From: Peribolospora baueri
Taxonomy: Eukaryota > Basidiomycota > Peribolosporomycetes > Peribolosporales > Peribolosporaceae
NCBI GenBank assembly: GCA_029717555.1
Contig: JAMDHS010000018.1
Span: 62,001-126,000, forward strand
Direction of reading: 5' to 3'
DNA length: 64,000 nt
Shown in pieces: positions 20,690 to 32,378 of the stretch (position 1 is the first letter of the stretch; each line of letters starts with the position of its first letter). The translations under genes were made by a program, and so were the position numbers. The notes beneath the pieces are model-generated. The model was given only the letters and a program-made list of their open reading frames with translations. It searched no databases and was not told the DNA's origin.

Positions 20690-23600
20690 TCAGGATTTCT
20701 CATACGGCGACGGCGGCCACATGGAAGGCGAACCGGCCGGGATGGAGGCAGAAGAAGAAAAGGAGGCTTCGGCGACGGGCGTCGCCGACCCTCCGCCACC
20801 GCCCTCGCCCTCTTTCCCAGCCGTCCTTTTCTTTGCCTTGCGGTTCTGTGAGCGCGAGTACCTCAGGCCACAGGCGTTGCACAGGGTCTTGTGGCCCTGC
20901 GGTCCTCGTCGCCACTCCGGGCTATTGCTCGTGCCACACGAGATGCATGATTTCGTCTGCGCCGCCGCCGCCGCCGCCACCGCGGCGAGCGTCGCCACCG
21001 AGCCGCTGCCTGTCGATGACCCCACACCACTCGCGCCAACCGCTCCACCCCCGGACACCGGCACGGAGGGCCCGGATGATGTGGAAGACGCAGCGTTGGC
21101 CGCCTGTCGTCGCCCTCCGGCGCCGGCATAGGGAGACGTGCCTCCGAACGAATCGCTGCGCTGCTCCAAGCCAGGCCCAAACTCCCACGCCGGGTCCCGA
21201 GCCCTTTTCTTGCTAGAGCCAACCCGGCCATCCGAGCCGTCCGTGGAGGACTGTCGGGAAGGGCTGGGGGCGGTGAGATGGCTCTCGTCGAAGGGCTTGA
21301 TTTGACCGCCTCGCTGATTCCGAGGCAGAAACTGCTGGTAAGTCGTCTGGAAGCACGCCAAGATGACCGAACCATACGGGATAAGGACGCTTTCTATGCT
21401 CCGGAGCATGCCCTCGGTCGTGACGGTATGCTTGGCACGGAACCTCCGCGTGCATGAGGTGCGCGCATCCGAGGAACCGGACCCGGGCGTGAGGCTGACC
21501 CCTTGAGCGAGATTGGCATAATCCTCCGCAAAGTAAGAGCCGTCGCCGTACGAGATGGTGTTGGCACCGGTGCTCGAACAGGTGGGCGAAGGCGCGGGCT
21601 TGTAAGGGTCTTTGCTCTCTAAAAATCGAGGCTGGGGCCAACTGAACAGGATATCAAACTTGTTCCCGCTGGACAGGACCTGGAAGACGTGCTGTGGAGG
21701 CTGCCCATGCCCCCGCGGCTTCGCCGCCCCAGGCGCCGAATGTATATTTTTCCAGGCCATTTGACATTGCTGAGTTTAAAGAAAGACGGGCAGAATCAGA
21801 TGACCGAGTTCGAACGAGATGTGGACTGGCCTGCACTGTAGAGCGACAAACGCTCACCTCGGCGTCGAACGCGCCCTCTGGAGTGCCACACCAATTCGTC
21901 CAATCCGTCTTGCTCTCCTCGTTGTTGTCGTCCGGCCTTTTGTCTATGATGCCGGTCATATCAACGCGGGGATACGAGAGATGAGCGAACGGATTCTGGA
22001 TGATGAGGCGACCGCGGCCCGTCACTCGACCCTCATCCATGCTCACCGATGATGGCATGGAAGAAGCAAAGCACGAGCCCCTCGCCAACCCAATTGATCA
22101 CAATGTCGATCGGAATGTAGTTCTCGTCGAGCACGACCAAGTGGGCTTCGTCGGACGTCGGGGCGCTCTCGCAGCCCAGCTTCTCGCGGATGCGGGGCAC
22201 GCGAAGATAGCGACATCTATGCGGACGGGCGGGTGGTCATCAACCGGGAAGCGATGGGTGGCAGGGCGTTCCGGTCAGTTGACATGTACCAAGCGCATTA
22301 ATGAGTCCTTCAGGCGGCCAACACAGGCGTTCCTTTGGACGTAAGAGGAACGACTACAGACGGTGCGACCGGGTCCCTTGCTGAAGGCAGCAGCCGTCCG
22401 ATGCTCACCTAGTGACGCTCCCAAACAACGTCCGGCTTTCGACGATGTCCCTGAGGTCTTTGCTTGCGCGCTCCCTCTCGTCTGGGTGACAGAAGTCGAC
22501 GATCGGCCTGCCTATCATCGCAGGGGCCTGCTCAGCGACGTGGGCCTGGAGGACGGGGTCAAGATAGAGGAAGGAGAGCGCAGGGGCGGAGAGGAGGGCC
22601 CAGTCTGCGCGAAAAAAAGACAGAATGGGAGAAGGGGACGATGCGAAACATGAGCATGCGCGAGTAGCACGGACGTAAGCTGAACGTTCGATCCGATCTG
22701 GTGCGGTGAAAAGGGCCGCGCAAGAACGGTATGCGGTTGATCGACTGATCGACGGGTGATCGAGCGAGCCACGCGGGCCGACCTTTTCCACCGATCACGA
22801 CGAGATCACCACGAACGCGTAAAAAAAGGCAAGGGGGGCGGCGGGCGAAGAACGGCATGGCGAGGACAGAGCTCGTGAAGAGGGGGGACAGACGGACGAA
22901 CGGACGGATGGATGGATGGATAGATGGATGGAGGACGTGCACTCACAGCACCGCGTCTTGCCCAGTTCGGCTTTGGGTGTCGTCGTGGGGGTGGTCGAGT
23001 CGCGATCGGCGGTTGCGGAACGAGGGAAGGGGGATGTCTCGCCGTCGTAGACGCTGACCGAGAGACCCTCAGCATGGAGCGCCTGCAGGCTGCCGGCGTG
23101 GACGGCGCCGCCGGGCGGAGGGTGGTGGTGATGGGACGCCTGTCTGGGCGGCGTGGCGAACGTCTGGCTAGCCGAGACACCGTACGGTCCGCCAGCCGGG
23201 CTTTGCTGTGGTGGTGGTTGTTGTTGCCCGCCTTGCTGCTGGGCGTGAGAGTAGGTGGCGTACGACCCTGGCGGCGTAGGATGGAGATGGTAGGGTGAAC
23301 CAGGTACGGCGGAGGGCGGTGCCGGAAAGGGAGAGAAGGGCGCAGGCCCAGCCAAGGAGGGATCGATGGCGTAGCCAGAGACACCTCCCGCCGGCGGAGG
23401 ATGAAGATGATATGGCGAGCCCGGCGCGGCGGTTGCTGCCGCTGAGAAAGGAGAGAAGGAGGAAGGCCCTCCCAAGGAAGGATCGATGGCCATCATACTG
23501 GTCGAGCCCGTCGAGCCGGTGGTGTGGAGGGAGGAATTGGAAGGACTCGATACGGATCCGGAACGAACATGGCCGGGGTTTCCATGGTGGGAGCCTTCAA

Positions 23601-23829
23601 CATTGTCTTTGTCGTTGTCGTTGTCGTTATCGTCGCCGTCGTCTCCATCGCCAGCGCGGGGAGGGGGGGTGGAGTGGCGGAGGGAGCTGACGGGGGTGCC
23701 GATGGTGGGCGTGCTGACGCCGTGATGGGCGTGGGGAGTGCGGGAAAAGGTAAAGTAGGAGCCGCCGCCAGAGCCAGCTCCTGCTGAGGAGGAGGGCGTC
23801 ATTGCCGGCGCGAATGGCGAGCCAGGCAT
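20690..23829 (-). CDS. PAS-domain GATA zinc-finger transcription factor, WC-2-like (804 aa)
   Basis: Five exons: 23829-22947, 22604-22409, 22216-22047, 21943-21858, 21769-20690. N-terminal half is low-complexity Ser/Pro/His/Gln-rich with a duplicated 40-residue segment. Middle: KTRCYWALL ... FLYLDPVL ... IGRPIVDFCHPDE ... GSVTRCRYLRV ... IDIVINWVGEGLVLCFFHAII ... WTNWCGTPEG, a PAS-like sensor region. C-terminus: GATA finger C-x2-C-x18-C-x2-C beginning CISCGTSNSPEWRRG and ending CNACGLRYSRSQ, then a basic stretch. There is no LOV flavin-binding Cys motif, so a WC-2-type partner or another PAS-GATA regulator is likelier than a photoreceptor. Start at MPGSPF is a choice; the frame stays open to 24156. 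Confidence 0.88.
22891..22934 (+). repeat. GGAT/GGAC simple repeat in first intron of the GATA gene
   Basis: Tetranucleotide run (GGAC then GGAT with one GATA interruption). It overlies the intron donor side of the PAS/GATA gene and does not code. Confidence 0.8.
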
Positions 23830-24338
23830 GATGGTAGCGGGCGATGGCGATGGCGATGGTGCGTATTCAGAAGAAGGAAGCAAGCAAGGCGCGCGCACAG
23901 TCGTCGGTGGGGGAGAGGCAGAACGATGGACGGGAGGAGGGGAGGAGGGGACGATACCTGATCGGAGCGGCGAACAGCGCACATAGGCGGCGCTCCGATC
24001 GCGTACCCGACGGATCCTCGCACGCTCACGTAATAAGAAGCAAGGCGGGCACGCCACACGTGCAGAGAGAGAGGCCCCCTTCCTCGGCTCTCGCTCTGCA
24101 TCTTCTTGAGCAATGTGCACTATATACGACCGTTCCAGCCAAGATCGGCAAACCACTACGAAACGATATCAACATGAAAACACGGTAAGACCAGGGACGG
24201 ACGACGAGTGAGACGGAACGGGACAGAAGGGGACAATCCCCGACGGACGGCAGACTCAAGATCAAGATAATTAAGGACACCGTCAGCATAGGGTCGAGCC
24301 CAGATCGATGATACGCAACTCCACGTGCCCATCTTCTC
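23830..24338. promoter_or_regulatory. Upstream region of GATA gene / 3' region of SLM1
   Basis: The GATA-gene frame stays open here to 24156, but it is low-complexity and unconserved, so I treat it as leader. No other exon recognised. Confidence 0.4.
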
Positions 24339-26613
24339 TCATGGCGACGCGGCGGCAGCACCCTCATCATGAGGCGACGCAGTGTTGGCGGATCCGGGCA
24401 CGGCGGCAGCGGCGTTCGCGTGCGCCGTGTCAGCGTCGTCGTGAGCCGGGGCAGAGCCTTCGGGAGCCTTTTCCTCCCGGCGCGACATGCGGCGGGAGAG
24501 GTCGCTCGAGCCCTGTCGGTCTTGCGACGGTCCCGCCGAGCCCTTCTTCTCGACCTGGCCCGCGACATGGTCCCATCCAAGCCGTTGTGATCATCAGCGT
24601 CGAGGTATGGAAGGAGGAACGTAACATTTGCTTCGATGCTGATACTCACGGCATAACCACCAGGACCGATCTCGACCTCGCTGCCCTTGTGAGGCGCGCT
24701 GTACTCGGGCACTTCTTCGCCATGGGCACCCGACGTGCTAGCCTCAGGCTCCAGACGGTCGCCGGAAACGGGAGCATGAGCCGGAACGCTGCCAGTCGGA
24801 CCGTTGGCAATTTCGGCAGCGCGAGCGCTGTAAAAAGTTGGCTGATCAGCACAGAAAGTAGGACCGTCCACGACCGAAAGACACCCGCGCCGCTCACCCG
24901 TGCTGGACCTCCTCCTCTTCCTCCTCCTCCTCTTCCTCTTCTTCTTCTTCCTCGACAGAGCTTCCCTCCTCCTCGCTCCCCTCCTCCTCTTCCTCGCTCC
25001 TGTATCCAGCAGCACGCACGGCAGCGGGCACGGGTCCGGAGCGGTCCATCTGCTCAGACGAAGTGAGGTAAACCTTGCTCAACTGCTTGCACTCGTTCCA
25101 CCACTCCAGGCACTCCTGGTGGCTCCTCGCGCGGAATGTGTACGCGTGCTCGCGGTTCATGCCCAACCCGGCGAGCGAGCCGCCACCGCCGCCGCCGAGT
25201 CCGCCGGACACCTTTCGCCCCTCGATGTGGAACTTGTGGCTCTTGGAAGACATGGTCGACGGGGCTCCCAGGGTACACTCGGGGAGGAAGAGGCTCAGAG
25301 CCGGGTTGGGGTGCTTGGTGAGGTCACTGCTGGCGTGTTCGTGGAGGTAGCCGGCAGGGGTGAGAACGTAGAAGGCTTCCTTGTAGGTCTTAGTGAACCG
25401 CTTCTTGCGCTCGAGGATGCCCTGGTGGACGGGGATAACCGACGGGTCGTCCTTGCCGGGGTAGTCGATCATCTCCGGGTTGCGAAGTGGTGTGTCGGGG
25501 TCGAGGAGGTGATCCGACCGAGCTGCGAAAGCTATCCACTCAGCGTTGGGCTGGAGGCTTCGCATTTGGACGCCGAGAGCGAGCCAAGTGTCCTGTACCT
25601 GCGCGCTCATCCGTCCGCTCCACTCGTCGAAGGTCTGCCATGCGGACTGGATGCTGCGCACGATACCCTCTTCAAAATGAGCGCTATTCTGCTGCATGAT
25701 GATGATGCTCTTCTGTAGGGCGTTCTCCTCGGCGACCTGGTGCTGGAGCTGACGGAAGACGCTCTGGTTGGCGATGTACGGGTCCTCACGAGCGGTGACA
25801 TTCATGGGCGTGTTCTTGAGCAGAGTAATGGAGCGGGCGAGTTCGGAGATCATCTTGATCGACAGCTCACGCTCCTTCGAGACGCCGTTGGCGAGTTTGC
25901 CCGTGTCCTGCTGGACGTTCTTGATGTGTGCCTTGATCTCGGCGCGGAGCTTCTGGAGGTGCTGGACAATCGATCCCTCGACCGTCTTGGCGAGCGACGC
26001 GTGGTGGTCGGCAATCACACGGGTTTTATCGCTGCAGCGGCAGGACAAAAGGACGAGAGGAAACCGATTAGGGCGATGGGAAGAAATGCTCTCGAGCGCG
26101 GTCCAGAAGTCGGTTGGCTCACCGAATGCCGTAGTAGATGTCCTGCATGCCATTCTCTCCAAGGAACTGGTGCCCTTCCTATAAGTGAGGAAGGGCAGAA
26201 TCCGGTCAGGGTCACAATCGCAGGGAGAGCACCCGAAGGGTAGAAGGAGAGACGAGAAGACTGACTCTGAAAGGAACCTGGATGACGCCAGCGAGCTTGG
26301 TGAGCTCCTTGGCGGTGTTGTACTCAATATCAGCTATGCCCTCAAAGTATGCGATTAGCTGCTTGGTGACGTGCTTCCAGCCTAGAGCGCGCGGGCGCAG
26401 AGAGTCAAACGATGATGAGCACATGCACCCGTTCCACCAAGGCGTCGCGATCGACCTGTACGCACCGGTGAACCTCTCGATGAGGATGTCGCTCGGCCTC
26501 AGCTCGTGCGGCCCAGTGTTCTTCTTGATTAGGCTGGCATTGCGGGAGGCGACAGTGGACCTCCTCGACACCGATGTGGCTCGGGAGACGGAGTGGGCGT
26601 CGTAGGTCGACAT
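24339..26613 (-). CDS. SLM1: Slm1/Slm2-like PI(4,5)P2-binding TORC2 effector (615 aa)
   Basis: Six exons: 26613-26466, 26381-26266, 26178-26123, 26031-24898, 24827-24650, 24554-24339. N-terminal F-BAR-like helical region (GWKHVTKQLIAYFEGIADIE; EHQ-type FLGENGMQDIYYGIRDKTRV; EIKAHIKNVQQDTGKLANGV) followed by a PH domain (HQGILERKKRFTKTYKEAFY ... YVLTPAGYLHEH ... KFHIEGRK ... AYTFRARSHQECLEWWNEC). That order is the Slm family. Acts at eisosomes/plasma membrane downstream of TORC2 (family knowledge). The tail holds a run of about 15 Glu (24903-24950) and a basic RRMSRREEK segment. The last acceptor was chosen because it keeps the frame and a proper stop. Confidence 0.9.
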
Positions 26614-27294
26614 GGGTGCGTGCGGTGTGATGACCTGTACGCGGACGTGATGAGAAGTGGGAGAGAAGGTTTGAAGCCTTGAGCAAGAAGAAGCGATGGC
26701 AGGGGGCAAAGGGGATGGAGACGTAGATGTTAACAATGAAGGAGGTAAACGAGGATGAGATGGATGGTGGTCAAGGACGGTGGGCGATGGTTGATCGGCC
26801 TCATCGTATGTTCCTCCGTCGCGACTCCGGGTTACGTCATGGGGCAAGCCCCTCCGCTCGGCACGCCGACCCGGCCTGGCCTTCCTCTCGACCGGATGCG
26901 CGACGAGACGTCGGTACGTAGCTTATTCGCTGAGATTGCGTTTATTTGCCATCTGGCACCTTTGTTCTTCAGGATTTCAATGCAATGAGGGCATTCATCG
27001 TATCCACATGTACATATGTGATGTGCTCGTCAGGGATCGTAGAGTAGGAGAGGGGGAGAGGGGGGCGTCATCCTGCTTGGCTTAGCTTTCAGGACCCGAA
27101 TGGGCAAGTGCCTTGCCTTTTCTGGGCCTGCAGGCACCCGACACCACTTCAAGCATGTAATGGCCTTGAATACGATCTGCTGGGACAGCGTTCATGCGAG
27201 AGCGACGGAGGGCAAGGGCAAGGAAAGAAAAAAGGGAAAGGTCGTCGTCATGTAGCGTCTGCCTCGTACGATCGCCGCAGTAGTGCCGCAGCAA
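26614..27294. promoter_or_regulatory. Divergent promoter region (SLM1 / IME4)
   Basis: No exon recognised. The IME4 frame meets a stop at about 27253 upstream of its first ATG, which limits the leader. Additional 5' exons of IME4 cannot be excluded. Confidence 0.4.
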
Positions 27295-29656
27295 ATGACC
27301 GCGGACATCGTCGAGACTATGATAACGTCCGTCAGGGTTCTCTCTCTCGTAAAGACCGTCGGACGACTTAGGATGGTGGCGGATGGTGAGCCGAGTCCAG
27401 CCATCGGTCGAGTGAAAATAAGCAGCAATCGATGCTAAAGGTCGCTCCTCCCACCCGTCGTATGCTTAATTTCGACCAGAGGCGCTGACATCACGCGAGC
27501 GCCAGGCGAGGGCGCAGGAAGTGCTCGCTGCCATGCTCGACAGACCTTCGGCAAAGGCAAAGCTTCTTTCGGAGATCGTGAGCCAAACGGCCGGCACTTG
27601 TGGTGCCGGTGCAAACGATCTTCTTCTCTACGTTCTCACGCCCTTCTGACGTGCTCAACAGTTACGCTCGAAAGACAACCGATTTCAAGAGTTCTGTCCG
27701 CACCTCACCCGTCTCGAGTGTCAGCAGAGGATGGGTACTGTATGTCCGAGGGTGAGTGAAGCTCGCGCTATGGCCGTATCTTCTTCATCCTGTCTACTTT
27801 CGATGTGCTCCATCTTTCTCACTTCGGTTCTGTGCCTTTCATTCACGTTCTTTAGGTACATTTCCGACCTGTCTATAAGGTGAGGGAGGCTTGCCTCAAG
27901 CCTTCAAGCGGTCTCATGCACCAGAGGCTGACGACGGCGTGGACTCTTCTTGTCTTCCAAAAGCCTCATACGGACCCGTCCTTTGGACATTGCAGGTGTG
28001 CATACTCCTCTGCCAAATTATCCCGAATCGAGTCAAGGCTGACTGAACGGTTGCGGACCGTCCCCACCCTCTCTTTTTCTGCCTCATCCCACCGGGTGCA
28101 TTCTTATTTTTGTGCAGCTACCTCAACACCTGTCACCGAACAGCAACTTGCAAGTACATGCACTTCGACCTTGACGAGTCGGGCGATTTCGAATGGCAAG
28201 CCCCGTACGAAGAGGCCGTGGATCCGATCACCCAGGCTGTTGGCAGCTTGGAGGCGTACCCTGAGTGGAGGAGGGGTTGGCAGGTAAGCTGTTCAACTGA
28301 CTACTGGATCGAGAGAGTATGCGAAATGGGACGAATGACCAAGTCAACATTCCGGTTTTTTGTTTGCTTTGTTCGGGTTGGTCGAATGAGCAGCTTCCAC
28401 CTCAGTGGTTGAACGTGGACTTGAGAAACTTTGACTTTTCAGTGCTGGGCAAGTTTGACGTCATTTTGGCAGACCCACCGTGAGTCGCTTTACTGGTCTG
28501 CCGCTATCCAAATCTCCGCTTTGACTTACGGTCTCGGTGATCTTCTACTCTCCATGATGGCAGGTATGACATCCACATGGTGAGAATAATTTCTTCGATG
28601 ATGATTGCGACTCATGCCGACGCCTTACGCCCTTCGACCCTTCTCCACGGCCGCGCAGAGCCTACCCTATGGAACAATGACGGATGACGAGCTTCGATCA
28701 ATGTCAGTCCCACAATTGCAAGACGAAGGTCTCTTTTTCCTCTGGGTGACCGGCAGGGCGCTCGAGCTCGGGCGCGAACTATTGGCTCACTGGGGGTGAG
28801 CGCTTTGGTTACCATTTCTCGGCTCATACGCTCTATCCAGGGACTGAATTTACTGTTGCACGCGACAGATACACGCGCGTCGACGAGCTCATTTGGGTCA
28901 AGATCGGCCAAACGCAGAGGTTGATCAGGACCGGTCGGACGGGTCATTGGCTCAAGTGAGTGTCCTGTTTTAGGGGGAATCTTGTTTTGCCGGTGCGATG
29001 CGCAAGGCGGAAGGCGGCCACTGATAGGCTCGTATTGCTGCCCCTTGGCACCTCTCCTCGTCACTCTCGCAACTACCAGCCACACAAAAGAACATTGCCT
29101 GATCGGCGCCAAGGTGCGCAATCGTCCTCCCAACATCCTCGTCGATGGCCCAGCGAGAGCCGTTCCTACTTGGGTAAACCGTGGGATTGACTGTGACGTG
29201 ATCGTGAGCGAGGTGAGGAATACGAGTAGGAAGCCAGACGAGCTGTACGGGATCATCGAGAGGCTTTGCCCCGGTGGGAGGAAGATTGGTGAGTTTACTG
29301 CGAGTAATCGAGGTCGTGGTTGCGCTCGAGTTTCAGCTGCAAGAGACGAAAGGTCTCCACTATCGTCTAACGGCTTCCCTTTCGTTGCTGGACGATGACA
29401 GAGCTGTTTGGAAGGTGGCGCAACGTCCGGCCAGGGTGGCTGACGCTTGGAAATCAACTTGGACGCGGTGACGAGATTGTGAGTACGCTGCGTCACGGCA
29501 CTTTTGCGTTGTGAACAGTGAACGGTCCTCTAACGCCAACCCCTTCCTCGTCGGCCGTTCCCCCGTCGCTAGCATGACCAAGGTCTGAGGGAGAGGCTCG
29601 TACGCCGATATCCTGAACGTGCTGTCACTCTGTCGTCGTCATCCGTCCATGCCTAG
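27295..29656 (+). CDS. IME4: METTL3/IME4-type mRNA N6-adenosine methyltransferase (398 aa)
   Basis: Thirteen exons: 27295-27385, 27480-27577, 27662-27751, 27856-27879, 27964-27995, 28118-28283, 28394-28479, 28564-28579, 28659-28795, 28869-28955, 29080-29288, 29403-29479, 29573-29656. MT-A70 family: CCCH-like Cys/His region ([12 protein letters not shown] ... [19 protein letters not shown] ... CKYMHFDLD), then [78 protein letters not shown] and [21 protein letters not shown]. Catalytic tetrad reads DPPY where METTL3 has DPPW; the NH..KEH element is intact. Shorter than METTL3 (about 580 aa) mainly at the N-terminus. Nuclear m6A writer expected. Confidence 0.93.
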
Positions 29657-30345
29657 TGACGAGGCGGATGCCACGCCAGGCCCCAAGTGGGTCGATTGGC
29701 TTCATCTCCATGTCCTGGTGTGAATTGAATTGCGTTCATCGTCGACCAAGAGCGCCTACAGCGGCGAAGTTGAATTCAAATTACTGCCACCGACGTCGCC
29801 GCCCGTCGACGCATTCTTCTTCAACGGACGCTTGCACGGTCCGCCGCCCGAGCTCCTTGTCCCTTCGGACAGGACAGATTCGAAGGTTACAGCACGAGTT
29901 TAAAGTCCAGCTTTACGATGGTCTCCTCGTTCCTTCGCCCTGTCGCCCTGTTCGCCGTTCTATGCGTGTTTGTTGCCAATCCAAGTCCTCTTTCTCTGAC
30001 CACCGGGACCGAGCGGAAACTGGCCCATGGCCAGTGGGCTTGGGATTGTGGCCACGTCGCACTCGCTCCTCACCTGCGCCGTCTTCTGGTTGCTCCCATC
30101 GGATGCAGTCTCCCAGTTGTCGTCCTCTATCTTGGGTCCTTATCTGTATTCAAGACATTTGCACGTGTTGTCCTTCTCTAAATTTCATTACAATCCTTCT
30201 CTGCGTCCGAGAGATAGCCGCGATAAGCGAGCCAGGGCGCCCTTTATATAACCCACACGACCGGCGAACGATCAGATAGACCGACGTCCTCCTACTTTGC
30301 CCTTCCGTCCAGCTCTCTTTTCGCCTCAAACCCGTTTCTCAACTC
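29657..30345. other. Intergenic region upstream of 2OG oxygenase
   Basis: No gene supported. A short open stretch at 29918-30181 begins with a hydrophobic, signal-like N-terminus but has no other support. The last 100 nt before 30346 are CT-rich, typical of a leader. Confidence 0.4.
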
Positions 30346-32180
30346 ATGTCCACCTTCCGCTGCTCTCGAGCTCTCGCCTCACGCGGTCTCCGCCAAGCCT
30401 ATGGTGTGCCAGTGCGAAGGTTGGCAACCGTAGCAGAGGTGTGTGTGGGGGAAAGGGGAGGGGGTTTGGAAGTCCGGCGGCTCCTCTGGAGTGCCGAACA
30501 TGTGGGTTAACCACTCTCCCCGTATTTTCCTTGCAGGCTCCCAAGAAGGCTGTTTCTTTTAAGATCCCTGTGGTCGACTTTAGTCGCTTCCAGCACGCCC
30601 AGTCGGACGCCGAGAAGCTCGACTCGGCCAAGGAGCTCGTCCACGGCTTCAAGGAGGCCGGCTTCGTCTACTTGGACAAGCACTCCATCCCTGCCGAGGT
30701 GGTTCGGGACACATTTGCAATGGTAAGTTGGAGGCCTTCAACTATGGCTCCGCAGGCTCTACTGGACGGGTCGTCGACAACAGAGGCCCGCTCGAACGGG
30801 CGCTGATCCATTCTCCCACTTGAATGACCAGAGCAAAACATTTTTCGAACTGCCCATGGAAACGAAACTTCGTCTTTCTTGGAAAGGTGCGTGTCGGAGA
30901 ATCTGTCATCAAAAACCAGCTAGGATCAAGGTGACGTCTGACTTACCCTACCCAATCCCACCGCTTGCCTCTCAATCACGCTCGCCTCCTCATCGGCTTT
31001 ACAGATCCTCGCTCCAACCGCGGTTACGTAGCTCCAGGCAGAGAGCTGGTGACGCAGTCTAAGTCAGCCGAGGAGATTGCAAAACTCCGCAAGAGCAAAC
31101 CGGACTACAAGGAGTCCCATGAGATCGGGAGAGAGTGGGACGAGGTGTGGCGGAACGAGTGGCCTACAGAGGCGGAGGTGAGCTCTTCTGATGACTTCAA
31201 GTGAGGGGCTGAGTACAGTACAAGCCGTCCAGAAAAAAAAACCGTTGCTGATGCGACATCGATATCCGCACGTATTTCTTTTTTTCCGAACCAATAGCTC
31301 CCAGGCTACAGAACGACGATGCTCAGCTTCTTCCGCACCTGTCACGAGCTGCACGTCTCGGTGATGCGCTCTCTCGCTCTCGGCCTTGATCTTCCGGAGC
31401 ACTGGTTCGATGACAAGGTAGGTGGACCAGGGAATAGCTGTCTCTCCTTTTGGTCGGCCGAGATTAGATGGGTAAAATGGCTTCCGATCTTGCCTAGCAT
31501 GTCTTCCTACTTCCCTGCTCCTGAACTAACTGCAACTCTCGACTTGCACCCTGCTTTCACTCAATCCACCGCCCTCAGGTCAACGAGCAATGCCACAACC
31601 TCCGCACACTCTGGTATCCTTCCATACCCACCAAGCTCCTCCGCACGGGCGGTCATCGTGCTGGGGCCCACTCAGATTACGGAACTGTTACTTTACTCTT
31701 CCAGGATCAGGTGGGAGGGTTGGAGGTGCAAAACCCACATACGGGCAGTTACGTCCAGGCGACCCCCATTGAGGGCACTATCGTTGTGAATGCTGGAGAT
31801 TTGTTGTGTGAGTCGACAAATCCCTCTTTGAAAGGCCTATTTAACGCGTCTGGACTGTCCGTATATGGCCACGATGCGCTGGCCGCCCCAGAGACGGTCC
31901 TGGATCTGACTCTCTCGTTCGGTTTGGATCCTATTCAGCCCGCTGGTCGAACAACGTCCTCCGCTCGACCCTTCACCGTGTCGTCGCGCCAGCCGTTGAC
32001 CCGAATGCCGGCGAGGATGCCAAGACGCCCTCGCGACAGAGCATCGCTTTCTTCTGCAACCCCAACTTTACACAGAAGATCGAGTGCATCCCCACCTGTG
32101 TGGGCGAAGTGGGGCCCAAGTATCCTCCCATCGGGACGGAGGAGTATATTGTGTCGAGGTTGAAGGATACATACAATTGA
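30346..32180 (+). CDS. 2-oxoglutarate/Fe(II)-dependent oxygenase, IPNS-like, probably mitochondrial (365 aa)
   Basis: Seven exons: 30346-30438, 30537-30722, 30832-30886, 31005-31177, 31298-31417, 31579-31807, 31939-32180. Begins with an Arg/Ser/Ala-rich presequence (MSTFRCSRALASRGLRQAYG) resembling a mitochondrial targeting peptide. Then the DIOX_N part (IPVVDFSRF ... GFKEAGFVYLDKH; KTFFELP) and the 2OG-Fe(II) core: HSDYG gives the His-x-Asp metal ligands, GGLEVQNP, NAGDLL, LHRVVAP gives the distal His, and RQS is the 2-oxoglutarate-binding Arg-x-Ser. All catalytic residues are present. Substrate unknown; relatives include thymine dioxygenase, flavonol-synthase-like and isopenicillin-N-synthase-like enzymes. 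Confidence 0.92.
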
Positions 32181-32378
32181 GTGGTGGGGCGAGAACATTG
32201 GCTCAGCCGCTGCGTTTCGAAGAACGGTATGTGGTCGATGATATGTCACTATTTAGGGTATTTCCGGCGCTTTCCATGCCCCATCCCTTTTGTCCATTGG
32301 AATGAACACATCATGAACCTTTAAGGCCAGTAAGATTGGTACTCTGCTCGCCCTGGGTCAAGCAGGTGGATCCGTTGC

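Noticed and set aside
22795-22860. Open minus-strand stretch in the first GATA-gene intron (reads PCLFLRVRGDLVVIGGKG) that could be an extra exon
   Set aside because: No acceptor with a pyrimidine tract precedes it, and joining 22947 directly to 22604 gives the better CYWALL sequence.
22891-22934. GGAT repeats considered as a possible CRISPR-like or satellite array
   Set aside because: A simple microsatellite without spacers.
29918-30181. 88-codon + strand ORF with a signal-peptide-like start (MVSSFLRPVALFAVL)
   Set aside because: No TATA, family or splice support, and the rest is unstructured; most likely chance in a promoter region.
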